Below are positions 27,530 to 35,893 of a DNA stretch of 64,000 bases, one piece after another. Every line of letters begins with the position of its first letter. The first letter of the stretch is position 1. Origin of the DNA: Candidatus Methanomethylophilaceae archaeon (GTDB lineage: Archaea; Thermoplasmatota; Thermoplasmata; Methanomassiliicoccales; Methanomethylophilaceae); the NCBI GenBank assembly GCA_944322255.1, contig CALUOK010000001.1, positions 62,001 to 126,000 of the forward strand, in the 5' to 3' direction. The notes below the pieces were generated by a model. The model was not told where the DNA came from. It did no database searches and worked only from the letters and a program-made list of their open reading frames with translations. The translations under genes were made by a program, and so were the position numbers.

Positions 27530-28492
27530 ATGGGAAACCTGAACATCGCCGTGCTCGGCGCGAAGGACTACGCGTCCAAGATCGGAAAGAAGGGAACGGT
27601 CACAGACATGACCTTCTACGACCACAAGTCAGGCACCGATTCCTTCACGCTCATCGAGCCCTCGAAGTACCCCGAGAAGCTCTCGTCCCTGTTCTACTCC
27701 GTGGCCATGTCCGAGTTCGCCATCCTGGTGGTGGACAAGATCGACTCGTTCCTGGGGGAGACCATCGTCATGACCGACGCCCTCGGCATCGACAGGGGAT
27801 GGATCATCCTGCAGAACTACATCCAGCCGGAGCAGTTGAAGCCCCTGCTGGCGGGAACCTCCCTGGAGGGTTACGAGTACAAGGAGGACGACCCCATCAA
27901 GCTGAGGGAGGAGCTCATCGCCATGGCCAAGGCCGAGGCGAAGGCCCCCGGGGAGGGGACCTGCGGGTCCTGTCCTGTGGACAGCCACTTCAACGTCAAG
28001 GGTGTGGGGACTGTCATCCTGGGATCCGTCATCGACGGGTACTTCAGGAAGCACGATAAGATGACCGTGTTCCCCATCAAGAGGGAGGTCATCCTCAAGT
28101 CCATCCAGAAGCACGACCTGGACGCAGACGACGGCGTCAAGGGAGACCACGTGGGCCTCGCTCTGCGCGGCATCGAGTCCGACGAGCTGGACAGGGGTTA
28201 CGTTGTGACCACGGATCCATCCGTCAAGATGTCCAGGAAGGTCGAGGGGAAGGTGTCCCTCGTCAAGTACTGGCCGTCCCCCCTGAAGGAGGGCATGGTG
28301 CTCCACATCGGCCACTGGATGCAGATGGTCCCCTGCAGGGTCACCGCCGTCGACGACGGGGACGACTTCAGGTCGGCCACAGTCACCTTCGACCTTGAGT
28401 CCGACATGATCCACAAGCCCGGAGACAGGGCCATAATCATGTACCTCGAGGGCGGCAAGCTCAGGGTCGCCGGATCGGTCGTCCTGAACTGA
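27530..28492 (+). CDS. EF-Tu/SelB-like protein with degenerate GTPase domain
   Basis: 320 residues. The C-terminal part resembles EF-Tu domain II/III (VKGVGTVILGSVIDGYFRKHDKM, then GDHVGLALRGIESDELDRGYVV). The N-terminal region occupies the place of the G domain but lacks a P-loop: the start is MGNLNIAVLGAKDYASKIG with no GKS/GKT, and no NKxD motif is seen. This matches the EF-Tu-like paralogues of unknown role found in methanogens. It lies 5 bp after the ACT gene, so it is probably in the paaK operon and ends at the terminator at 28503. Confidence 0.75.
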   Translation: MGNLNIAVLGAKDYASKIGKKGTVTDMTFYDHKSGTDSFTLIEPSKYPEKLSSLFYSVAMSEFAILVVDKIDSFLGETIVMTDALGIDRGWIILQNYIQPEQLKPLLAGTSLEGYEYKEDDPIKLREELIAMAKAEAKAPGEGTCGSCPVDSHFNVKGVGTVILGSVIDGYFRKHDKMTVFPIKREVILKSIQKHDLDADDGVKGDHVGLALRGIESDELDRGYVVTTDPSVKMSRKVEGKVSLVKYWPSPLKEGMVLHIGHWMQMVPCRVTAVDDGDDFRSATVTFDLESDMIHKPGDRAIIMYLEGGKLRVAGSVVLN

Positions 28493-28502
28493 ATCTGAAA
28501 CC

Positions 28503-28516
28503 GGGGCTCCGGCCCC
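28503..28516. terminator. Terminator between convergent genes
   Basis: GGGGC/GCCCC stem with loop TCCG, followed on plus by CCTTTCC, in the 41-bp gap between the EF-Tu-like gene and the convergent DUF3795 gene. Confidence 0.45.
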
Positions 28517-28533
28517 CTTTCCAATTCTAATCT

Positions 28534-28932
28534 TCACTTCTCGCAGACGTGTTCGACCACGTTGAACCACTTGCGCAGCTCCCCGCACTTCGGACATCTG
28601 TACCTCTCTATCTGCTCCGATATCCAGGCGTCCACGCCGATTTCGGCCATCCTCCTGTTGTTGGGGATCCCGTCGGCGTGGTGGCATCCACCGTTGATGA
28701 TCGGCTCGGAGCTGAACCTCTCCAGCGTGGCGCAGGGGAACTCCGGGCACTCGAAGCACCTGGTCGCCCCGTGCCTCTCTGCGCACTGGGGTATCCCGTA
28801 CCAGGGGCAGCCGTCGCACTCCTCCTTGACCAGGTCCGACAGGCAACCGTGGCATTCTTCCGGAAACGCGGGGCAGGCGCCGCAGAACAGCCCGCAGGGG
28901 GCGGCGCACCTCTCATCAGGCATCCTCTCCAT
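28534..28932 (-). CDS. DUF3795 family cysteine-rich protein
   Basis: 132 residues with the DUF3795 pattern: CGLFCGACPAFPEECHGC, then CDGCPWYGIPQCAERHGATRC (described, not a single site), CFECPEFPC and a trailing CPKCGEL. Many cysteines suggest metal binding. The family is widespread in anaerobes and uncharacterised. No partner gene is evident; it is downstream of the AAA ATPase gene start region on the same strand. Confidence 0.8.
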   Translation of the reverse strand: MERMPDERCAAPCGLFCGACPAFPEECHGCLSDLVKEECDGCPWYGIPQCAERHGATRCFECPEFPCATLERFSSEPIINGGCHHADGIPNNRRMAEIGVDAWISEQIERYRCPKCGELRKWFNVVEHVCEK

Positions 28933-28971
28933 GTTCCATCCTCCTTGGCGATGACCGTGAATCCACTTTCG

Positions 28972-30810
28972 TCAGTATCTGACCATCGTCTTCACGGGTA
29001 GCGACCTCAGATAGTCCTCGACGTTGAGATACTTCACTTCCCCGCAGTCGTACTCCTCTCCGCGGTACAGGACGAAGCGCCCGGCTATCCTGCCGAACCT
29101 CCTCTCCATCGCCTCGCACTTCTCGGGGTCAACCAGATGCCTGTACTGCTGTGGGGAGCGGACCTTGTTGTGCTTGATCTCGTAGATCTCGCAGGTGTCC
29201 GACTCCCTGTCGTAGACGGCCATGTTGAACTCTCCGGACCGGAACTGCATGCGGAACGCCCTCTTGCTGTCAGGGAGGGAGCGGATGGTGTCGAGCAGTA
29301 CGATGTCCTCCAGCATCCTTCCGCGGACCTGGTCCAGGATGCGTACGGTGACGATGTCCTTCTCCCTCTCGGATAGTGACGATATCTCCGGGCCGGACAT
29401 GAGCGAGTGGACCAGCGCCCTGGCCTGGCAGTACCTCATCCCCGGCTGGGTGAACAGGATGTACGGCTCGAGGGGCTCGGGTTCGACGGTCTCTATCGGG
29501 CACTCCTCGATCAGGTCCAGGTCGGACAGGTATTCTTTGATCTCCTCTACGTGGGCACGCGTCACGCTGACCTTCAGATCGGAGGGATTTCTTATGTCTA
29601 GCAGCTCCATCAGCTTCCCGGTGACGGCCCGCACATCCACTCTGTCCAGAACATCTGTTCTCAGTTCAGGGTTGCGGTCGGCTCTGAGGGACTGTGCCGC
29701 AGAGCCCAGGTCCTGGGATGTGAAGTAGCCCGTGATGACGGAGGCCAGGAACCTGTGGTTCATGTCCTGGATGATGCGGTTGATGGCGTTGGTCAGCTCG
29801 TCGTTCTCGTAGAGGTCGAGGAGATGGCGGAAATGTCCGCCGCCATTGTAGTTGCGCAGGGAGTTCTGGATGTTCCTGCTGATGGATGTGTCGATGTACC
29901 TGCGTGTGGATTCGTCGTCACGGAAGGATGCGTCCACCACTCTGAGCTCCGGATCCTCGAAGTTCAGCTCCCCCGCCCGCAGGGTGCCTCCGAACTCGAT
30001 GTAGTCGTCCACACCCCTGATGTCGAGCAGGCGGCTGTGCTCGCTGAACGGTATGTATGTGGTGGGGATGGCGATCGCCCGGTCGTACAGCTCCTGGTCC
30101 ATGGCCAGGCGGAAGCCCAGGGAGTCCGTTCCGGACATGACTATCTTCATGCCCATGGCCGCGTACACGTCGGAGAGCAGGGCAGCAGAATCGATGAAGT
30201 CCCGCATGAGGGTCGCCTCGTCTACCAGGACTGTCCTGATCCCGAGGCCGTGGAGCCTCTTCATGTCGCGGTTCACGGACGCCATGGTGTCGGAGACGCG
30301 GATCTTCATGTACGCCGTCTTCGAGAGCTCTTCGTCGGGCATCTCCAGCATCAGCTGGCAGAGCATGGTGGTCTTCCCGGTCCTGCGCAGTCCGTACAGG
30401 ATGCAGACGCGGCCGTCCGGCTTCCCGAACACGTATCTCCTCAGCTGATGGTAGCAGTCGCGGTGCCTGTACCCCTCGGCCCGGTGGGACATGTCGTCCA
30501 GGCTGCCGCCGAGGATGATGTTGGTGTCGAACTCCGGGAATCCGACGCTCTTGTTCTTACCTTTGATCTCTGAAAGCTTGGCCTCGAACCTGCGGCGCTG
30601 CTCGATGGCCTCCACGGTCCTGTCCAGGTCCGCATCGCGGATGTACTTGCTCTTGACCTTGGGTCCCTCCCTCCACTGGAGGTAGTGCCGCTGCTTCCCG
30701 TTGATGTTCTTCACGGAGATGTATCCGCGAGGGAGCTCCGATATCGCCCTCTCAAGTTCGCGTATGCGTTCCTCTTCGCCGGTCACAATCTCGTATATCC
30801 TATAACCCAC
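28972..30810 (-). CDS. AAA ATPase with C-terminal nuclease-like domain
   Basis: 612 residues. An N-terminal charged helical region (1-110) precedes the ATPase core: Walker A GLRRTGKTTM near residue 145, Walker B TVLVDEATL near 195 and the sensor strand KIVMSGTDS. The C-terminal domain ends with a VYDRESDTCEIYEIKHNK stretch, which looks like the E-x-K part of a PD-(D/E)XK fold. This is the archaeal ATPase/DUF4143-like plan, common, mobile and of unknown role. It is divergent from the zinc-ribbon gene at 30898. Confidence 0.75.
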   Translation of the reverse strand: MGYRIYEIVTGEEERIRELERAISELPRGYISVKNINGKQRHYLQWREGPKVKSKYIRDADLDRTVEAIEQRRRFEAKLSEIKGKNKSVGFPEFDTNIILGGSLDDMSHRAEGYRHRDCYHQLRRYVFGKPDGRVCILYGLRRTGKTTMLCQLMLEMPDEELSKTAYMKIRVSDTMASVNRDMKRLHGLGIRTVLVDEATLMRDFIDSAALLSDVYAAMGMKIVMSGTDSLGFRLAMDQELYDRAIAIPTTYIPFSEHSRLLDIRGVDDYIEFGGTLRAGELNFEDPELRVVDASFRDDESTRRYIDTSISRNIQNSLRNYNGGGHFRHLLDLYENDELTNAINRIIQDMNHRFLASVITGYFTSQDLGSAAQSLRADRNPELRTDVLDRVDVRAVTGKLMELLDIRNPSDLKVSVTRAHVEEIKEYLSDLDLIEECPIETVEPEPLEPYILFTQPGMRYCQARALVHSLMSGPEISSLSEREKDIVTVRILDQVRGRMLEDIVLLDTIRSLPDSKRAFRMQFRSGEFNMAVYDRESDTCEIYEIKHNKVRSPQQYRHLVDPEKCEAMERRFGRIAGRFVLYRGEEYDCGEVKYLNVEDYLRSLPVKTMVRY

Positions 30811-30897
30811 TTAAACCTATCAGCGTGGAAAATTGTAGGTTACAACACGATCGGTCCGCCCGTTCCTCTTTAAAGCTGAGAATCCGATTCGGACACC

Positions 30898-31581
30898 ATG
30901 AGATGCCCCTCCTGCGGAACCGAATACCCCGACGACGCCGACAGGTGCCCGGAATGCGGTGCCGTGACGGATATCCCAGCATCCGACCGCGAGGAGGCGA
31001 CCGGCGGTGATGTCGAAGCGAAGGTCTGGACGTACCACGGTAAGAGCATGGTCGAGCTCGCCATGACCCCTGAGAGGGTCGGGAGGCGCCGCATCGCCGT
31101 CTTTTCCTCGGTGGCGTCGTCCCTGCTGGTGCTCTTCGTCCTGTTCCTTCTGAGGCTGGACTACTCGGTGTCGCTGATGGATGTATTCCCCCTCGACGGG
31201 ACGTCCATGTCGTTCCTCGACGCCACGTCGATGTTCTCCGACAACCTGGTCCCGATTCTAGCCCTCGTCCTGGCCGTCCTCGGGCTCTTCTCACCGATCT
31301 TCGCCTGCTTCTCCAACATGGCGATGTTCGTCTCCGCCCTGACGGTCCTCTTCTTCAACGTGGAATCCGGAGTGGGCTACATCCACTACGCCCTGGAGTC
31401 GGGCTCGACGGCCGTCCTGCTGGTCACCGTCACCGTGTCCCTGGTCCTGTCGCTGGTGGGGATCCGCTCCATGGTGCGTACGCTCACGGGAGGCATCAGG
31501 GACAGGAGGTCCGGGATACCTTACCTGGGCCTGAACTTCAACGTCGGATGGAAGTGGAACAGGGTGCTCAGGAAGGACTGA
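30898..31581 (+). CDS. Zinc-ribbon membrane protein
   Basis: 227 residues. N-terminal zinc ribbon MRCPSCGTEYPDDADRCPEC, an acidic linker, then about four hydrophobic segments (roughly 65-85, 112-132, 135-155 and 165-190) and a basic C-terminus. A CTTTAAAGC box about 27 bp upstream of ATG 30898 suggests a leaderless mRNA. No function is known. Confidence 0.68.
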   Translation: MRCPSCGTEYPDDADRCPECGAVTDIPASDREEATGGDVEAKVWTYHGKSMVELAMTPERVGRRRIAVFSSVASSLLVLFVLFLLRLDYSVSLMDVFPLDGTSMSFLDATSMFSDNLVPILALVLAVLGLFSPIFACFSNMAMFVSALTVLFFNVESGVGYIHYALESGSTAVLLVTVTVSLVLSLVGIRSMVRTLTGGIRDRRSGIPYLGLNFNVGWKWNRVLRKD

Positions 31582-31638
31582 ACTGGGTTTGGTTCCTCAC
31601 AGGTTTTAAATACGATTCCGTCTAAACCGATTCCATAC

Positions 31639-31657
31639 CGTGCTACTTGATAGCACG
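31639..31657 (+). promoter_or_regulatory. Inverted repeat in the leader of paaK copy 2
   Basis: Perfect 7-bp inverted repeat CGTGCTA/TAGCACG with a 5-nt spacer, about 25 bp downstream of the TATA-like TTTTAAATA and 20 bp before the start. It lies at the predicted transcription start, so it could be a repressor operator or a leader hairpin. Confidence 0.4.
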
Positions 31658-31676
31658 AATCAATGTGGTGTTCAAG

Positions 31677-32978
31677 ATGGCGTTCTGGAACAAAGAGATC
31701 GAGACGATGCCCCGCGAGGAACTGGAGAAGATGCAGCTCAGCCTGCTCAAGGCCAAGGTGCGCGAGATGTACGACGCGTCCCCGTTCTTCCACGAGAGGA
31801 TGAGGTCAGTGAACCTCCTCCCCGAGGACATCGACAGCTTCGAGAAGTTCCGCCAGGTGCCCTTCATGAGGAAGTCCGACCTCAGGGACAACTACCCCGA
31901 CGGCCTCTTCGTCAGGCCCTACGACGACATCGTCCGCGTGCACGTGTCCTCCGGAACCACCGGAAGGCCCACCGTCGTCGGGTACACCCAGAAGGACATC
32001 GACAACTGGACCGAGTCCCTGGCCCGCGGGATGACCTCCTTCGGCATGACCAGGAAGGACATGCTCCAGAACTTCCACGGCTACGGCCTCTTCACCGGGG
32101 GCCTCGGCGTTCACTACGGTGCGGAGAGGATCGGCGCCACGGTCCTCCCCATCGGGACCGGGAACACCTCCAGGCAGATCCAGCTCATGCAGGACCTGCC
32201 GGTCACCGCCTGGGCCGGGACGCCCTCCTACATGTTCCACATCGCCGACGTCTGCGACCAGATGGGCATCGACATCAGGAACGACACCAAGGTCAGGCTG
32301 GCCATCGCCGGCGGAGAGCCCTGGTCGGAGAGCATGAGGCAGAAGCTCCAGGAGAGGACCGGGGTCCGCGTGCACAACTGCTACGGGGCCAGTGAGTTCT
32401 ACGGCCCCATGTTCCTGGAGTGCGAGAAGCAGTGCGGCCTGCACATCTGGGCCGACCTCTGCTACATGGAGATCCTGGACAAGGACGGCGAGCCCTGCGC
32501 CGAGGGCGAGAGGGGGGAGATCGTCGTGACCATGCTCCAGAAGGAGGCGTTCCCCCTGATCAGGTACAAGATCGGCGACGTCTCCGCGCTCACATGGGAG
32601 AAGTGCGAGTGCGGCAGGACCCACCCCAGGCTCATGAGGATCTCCGGAAGGACCGACGACATGCTCGTGGTCAGGGGGGTCAACGTGTTCCCGTCCCAGA
32701 TCGAGAGCGTCATCGGCGAGATGCCGTTCCTGTCCCCGTTCTACCACATCACCCTGACCAACGAGAACTACATGGACAGGATGGTCGTGGAGGTGGAGCT
32801 CAACGAGGCCAGCCTCACCGAGGACATGGTGGAGCTCAACAGGATGACCCAGATGCTCAGCTCCAGGATGAAGGAGATCCTGAACATCAAGTCCGACGTC
32901 AGGCTGGTGCTCCCCGGCACCCTCCAGAGGTTCGAGGGCAAGGCCAACCACGTCACCGACAACAGGAACTACGACTGA
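31677..32978 (+). CDS. paaK: Phenylacetate-CoA ligase family enzyme (copy 2)
   Basis: 433 residues, a close paralogue of the enzyme at 25792-27099 with the same AMP-binding loop (SSGTTGRPTVVGYT), the GASEFYG substrate-side motif in place of GTSEQAG, and the C-terminal RTDDMLVVRGVNVFPSQIE. The difference around the acyl-binding site suggests another aryl acid. ATG 31677 (MAFWNKEIETMP) aligns with copy 1; an upstream in-frame start at 31647 is less likely. There is no ACT gene next to it. Instead a winged-helix gene overlaps its 3' end by 10 bp on the opposite strand. Confidence 0.87.
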   Translation: MAFWNKEIETMPREELEKMQLSLLKAKVREMYDASPFFHERMRSVNLLPEDIDSFEKFRQVPFMRKSDLRDNYPDGLFVRPYDDIVRVHVSSGTTGRPTVVGYTQKDIDNWTESLARGMTSFGMTRKDMLQNFHGYGLFTGGLGVHYGAERIGATVLPIGTGNTSRQIQLMQDLPVTAWAGTPSYMFHIADVCDQMGIDIRNDTKVRLAIAGGEPWSESMRQKLQERTGVRVHNCYGASEFYGPMFLECEKQCGLHIWADLCYMEILDKDGEPCAEGERGEIVVTMLQKEAFPLIRYKIGDVSALTWEKCECGRTHPRLMRISGRTDDMLVVRGVNVFPSQIESVIGEMPFLSPFYHITLTNENYMDRMVVEVELNEASLTEDMVELNRMTQMLSSRMKEILNIKSDVRLVLPGTLQRFEGKANHVTDNRNYD

Positions 32979-33322
32979 CGTTCCTCGAAGCCGAGCTCGT
33001 CGGTGCAGCGGCCGGCCACGCATCCGCGTCTCAGCGCCTCGACGTCGCCGCCGATGCTGGCCTCCAGGCTGCAGAGCCCCTCGGCGTACTTAACCCCCAG
33101 CGGGGTGAGGTCCACCATGGACCTCTCCCTGTGGGACTTCTCCTTTGTGACCGTGATTATCCCCTCGTCCTCGAGGAGCTGCAGCTTGTAGGGCATGCGG
33201 GGGTTGGACGACACGGAGTCGTAGATCTCGGTCTTGGACTTCCTTCCGCAGAGGTACAGTAGCATTATGATCGAGTTGTTGTGCTTGTCCTCTATGATGG
33301 AGCTCATCTTTGGCTTCTGCAT
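32969..33322 (-). CDS. Winged-helix transcriptional regulator (paralogue of the surface-locus regulators)
   Basis: 117 residues with the wHTH core IIMLLYLCGRKSKTEIYDSV...MPYKLQLLEDEGIITV followed by a wing (SHRERSMVDLTPLG). The core aligns well with the two small regulators at 54103-54375 and 56921-57214 (MLLFL, KTEVY, NMPAKI, EAGLVTV). A minus-strand TATA (GCTTTTATAC) 25 bp upstream predicts a leaderless mRNA from ATG 33322. The 3' end overlaps the convergent paaK copy 2 by 10 bp, so it may regulate that gene by protein or antisense means. Confidence 0.75.
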   Translation of the reverse strand: MQKPKMSSIIEDKHNNSIIMLLYLCGRKSKTEIYDSVSSNPRMPYKLQLLEDEGIITVTKEKSHRERSMVDLTPLGVKYAEGLCSLEASIGGDVEALRRGCVAGRCTDELGFEERQS

Positions 33323-33395
33323 GATTGTCCGACGGGTCCTGTATAAAAGCCATCGGCGTATTTGATAAAGCTGGATAATCCTAGGAGTTTAGATT

Positions 33396-33417
33396 CTCCC
33401 GCCCCGGAGGGCGGGAG
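33396..33417 (-). terminator. Terminator of the homocitrate-synthase-like gene
   Basis: Perfect 9-bp stem CTCCCGCCC/GGGCGGGAG with a 4-nt loop, 8 bp past the stop of the minus-strand gene. Minus-strand sequence after the hairpin is AATCTAAACTCC. Confidence 0.55.
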
Positions 33418-33424
33418 GGCGGCA

Positions 33425-34609
33425 TCACTGCGCCGGCTGCTGGGCGGGGATGTCGTCGTCGAAGGTGTTGTTGCCGGACATCATGTCCTCGTAGAGCAGG
33501 AAGAGCTCCCTCTGGCTGAGGCTGCGGTGCATCATCATGGACGCCCTCCTGACCATGCCCAGGAGCTGCTCCGCCTCGTCCCTGCTGAGCTCGATGCCCA
33601 TCTCGGACATGGCGGCCACGATGGTGTTCCTGACGGAGTGCTTTCCGATGACCAGGCTCCTCTCCATGCCGACCTCGGCGGGGTCGTAGGGCTCGGTGCA
33701 CTCGGGGTTGTTGAGGATTCCGGCCTCCTGTGCGAAGCACTTGGTGCCTATGACGGGCTTGGTGGGCCAGATCTGGAACCCGGAGGCGGCGGAGACGGAC
33801 TCGGCCACCGCGCGGAGCTTGGTGGTGTCGATGCCGGTGTCCATGCCCAGCATGTGCTTGGCGGTCATGGCGGTCTCCTCCAGGGGCGCGCATCCGGCCC
33901 TGGGGCCCAGTCCCATTGTGGTGGTCCTGGCGAACCTGGCGCCGGCCTTGGCGGCGGACAGGGTGTTGGCTGTGGCCATGCCGAAGTCGTTGTGGGCGAT
34001 GATCTCGATGTCGAGGCCGGAGATCTGCTTGATCATCCTGATCCTCTCGTTGCATGTGAATGGGTCGTCGACTCCCAGGGAGTCCTCGTACCCGAAGCGG
34101 TTGGCGCCGGCCTCCCTGGCGACCTTGGCGAAGTCGATCAGGAACCCGAGGTCGGCGCGGGAGGCGTCCTCGGCCACCACGGAGATGTACATCCCGTGCT
34201 GGGCGGCGTAGTCGGTGGCCTCGTAGACCTTGTCCAGGACCCACTCGTGGTCCTTCTTGAGGACGTTCTCGATCTGGATGTTGGACGCCTGCAGGGCGAT
34301 GGTGACCGAGTCGACCTCGCACTCGATGCTGGCGTTCACGTCCTCGATGTCGGCCCTGTTCCAGGCCATGATGGACGCGTCCAGCCCCATGTGGGCGATG
34401 TGTCTGACGGCCTTCTTCTCCTCGGTCCCGAGGGCCGGGTTGCCGGCCTCGATCTGGGGGACCCCGGCGTCGTCCAGGAGCTGGGCGATCCTGTACTTTT
34501 CGATGTTAGAGAAAACAGCCCCCGCGGCCTGCTCCCCGAACCCGAGGGTGGAGTCGCAGATGCAGAGGGGCGCGCTGAGACAGCTGATGACCTCGTTCTT
34601 GCTCTTCAT
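33425..34609 (-). CDS. Homocitrate synthase/NifV-like protein lacking catalytic residues
   Basis: 394 residues of the DRE-TIM metallolyase family (NifV, AksA, isopropylmalate synthase). The fold-level landmarks align well: AGVPQIEAGNPALG, EDASRAD, EDSLGV and HNDFGMATANTLSAAKAGA. However the signature LRDGEQ, which gives the catalytic Arg and a metal-ligand Asp, reads LGFGEQ here (Gly23, Phe24). The metal HxH is I-A-H (Ile204, His206), and the NGLGERAG loop is MGLGPRAG. The enzyme therefore seems unable to bind its metal or catalyse the normal condensation. A full, undisturbed frame with an AAGGGATG ribosome site argues for selection on another role. Confidence 0.8.
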   Translation of the reverse strand: MKSKNEVISCLSAPLCICDSTLGFGEQAAGAVFSNIEKYRIAQLLDDAGVPQIEAGNPALGTEEKKAVRHIAHMGLDASIMAWNRADIEDVNASIECEVDSVTIALQASNIQIENVLKKDHEWVLDKVYEATDYAAQHGMYISVVAEDASRADLGFLIDFAKVAREAGANRFGYEDSLGVDDPFTCNERIRMIKQISGLDIEIIAHNDFGMATANTLSAAKAGARFARTTTMGLGPRAGCAPLEETAMTAKHMLGMDTGIDTTKLRAVAESVSAASGFQIWPTKPVIGTKCFAQEAGILNNPECTEPYDPAEVGMERSLVIGKHSVRNTIVAAMSEMGIELSRDEAEQLLGMVRRASMMMHRSLSQRELFLLYEDMMSGNNTFDDDIPAQQPAQ

Positions 34610-34681
34610 GTTACATCCCTTACCGCCCCGCCGGACGGTGACCGAACGGAGCCGCTGTGCAGGGCCCCCTATGTAACGCGC

Positions 34682-34692
34682 CTATATTAACC
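34682..34692 (-). promoter_or_regulatory. TATA box of the homocitrate-synthase-like gene
   Basis: Minus-strand GGTTAATATAG about 75 bp before ATG 34609, identical to the psmB TATA box at 1995-2005. It indicates independent transcription from the upstream pelA gene. Confidence 0.5.
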
Positions 34693-34719
34693 TTATAAAA
34701 GAGGGGGCCTCGGGCGGGG

Positions 34720-35760
34720 TCACTCCATCCTGTATCTGAGGATGGCGCCCATGCCGCCCAGGGCGGCCAGCTCCTTGCCGCCGTCGTGCTGGCCGGAGAC
34801 CACGATGACGGTGCCCTTCTGGGACTCCACCGCGCGGACCACGTCGTCCAGGTCCTGCTCCCTGATCTTGGAGTCCAGCACCAGCAGCTTCTCCACGGCG
34901 CCGGCCATGGCGGCGTCCCTGACCTGCTGGGTCCCGTAGGTTCCGAGGCCGTTCCTGGCTATCTCGGTCATGAGCTGCTCCACGGCCTCCATCTCGGCGC
35001 CGACGGAGGACTCCCTGAGCACCTCTGCGCCCATGCCGGTCTTGATGAGCTCGTTGATGCCCACCATCCCGCACTGCCCGGTGTGGTAGACGTGGATCTT
35101 CTTGAACAGCTCCGGGTCGGCCTTCTTCATGTCGTCGGCGAGGGATTCCTTCTCGAACCCGGGACCCAGGAGGACCAGGGGCATGTTGGGCTCCATCAGC
35201 GGCACCACCTTGGAGATGACCTCGGCGTGGTACCCGTCAGCCTGGGGCTTCTCGGCGTACTGTTTCCCGGACCTGCCGGACCTGACGGTGGTGACCTCCT
35301 TCAGCCCGAACTGCCTGAGCACGGCCACGGTGGCGTCGTCCTGGTCCAGGGATACGAAGACTATGCGGGGCTTCTTGGAGTCGGCGACCGCCCTCTTCAG
35401 CCTCTCCAGCTGGGTCTCCCTCCAGTGCCTCTTGGAGATGAGCAGGCTGTCGCCGGTCTCAAGGATGAGGGTGTGGTGCTGGCCGATGTCCTGGGGCCCG
35501 GTCTCGATGGTGCCCAGGAGCTTCAGCCTGAGGTCGTCCTCGGAGAACTCGATCTTCTCTATGCGCACTCCAAGGGTCATCCTCTTCTTCTCGGCCCTCT
35601 CAGCCCTCAGCTTGTCAGCCGCCTTCTCCTCGCGGCGGGTGGTGGAGGCGGTGACCAGGTCGCCTACCTCTATGACGTTGTAGAGGTGCCAGATGTCCTC
35701 GTCGGTCTCGATCTGGACCCTGATCCCCTCCCCGGAGGGGTCCTGCCCTATTATGCGCAT
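34720..35760 (-). CDS. pelA: Protein Pelota homologue
   Basis: Ribosome rescue factor that, with aEF1A/ABCE1, splits stalled ribosomes. 346 residues with the Sm-like N-terminal domain (1-130, EDIWHLYNVIEVGDLVTASTTRR), the central eRF1-like domain (GPGFEKESL) and the C-terminal domain (AVEKLLVLDSKI). No GGQ is expected or found in the central domain. Length is normal. ATG 35760 gives MRIIGQDPSGEGIRVQIE. Confidence 0.95.
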   Translation of the reverse strand: MRIIGQDPSGEGIRVQIETDEDIWHLYNVIEVGDLVTASTTRREEKAADKLRAERAEKKRMTLGVRIEKIEFSEDDLRLKLLGTIETGPQDIGQHHTLILETGDSLLISKRHWRETQLERLKRAVADSKKPRIVFVSLDQDDATVAVLRQFGLKEVTTVRSGRSGKQYAEKPQADGYHAEVISKVVPLMEPNMPLVLLGPGFEKESLADDMKKADPELFKKIHVYHTGQCGMVGINELIKTGMGAEVLRESSVGAEMEAVEQLMTEIARNGLGTYGTQQVRDAAMAGAVEKLLVLDSKIREQDLDDVVRAVESQKGTVIVVSGQHDGGKELAALGGMGAILRYRME

Positions 35761-35893
35761 GACCGAGGGATACCGTGGCTGTGTATAGAACGGTTGTCCT
35801 AGACATCAACAATCCGAACGCTTGAAAACGGCGATGGATTGAACTTAACACAATCCGAAAACACTTATCAATCTTGCAACCGATTGACTGTCC

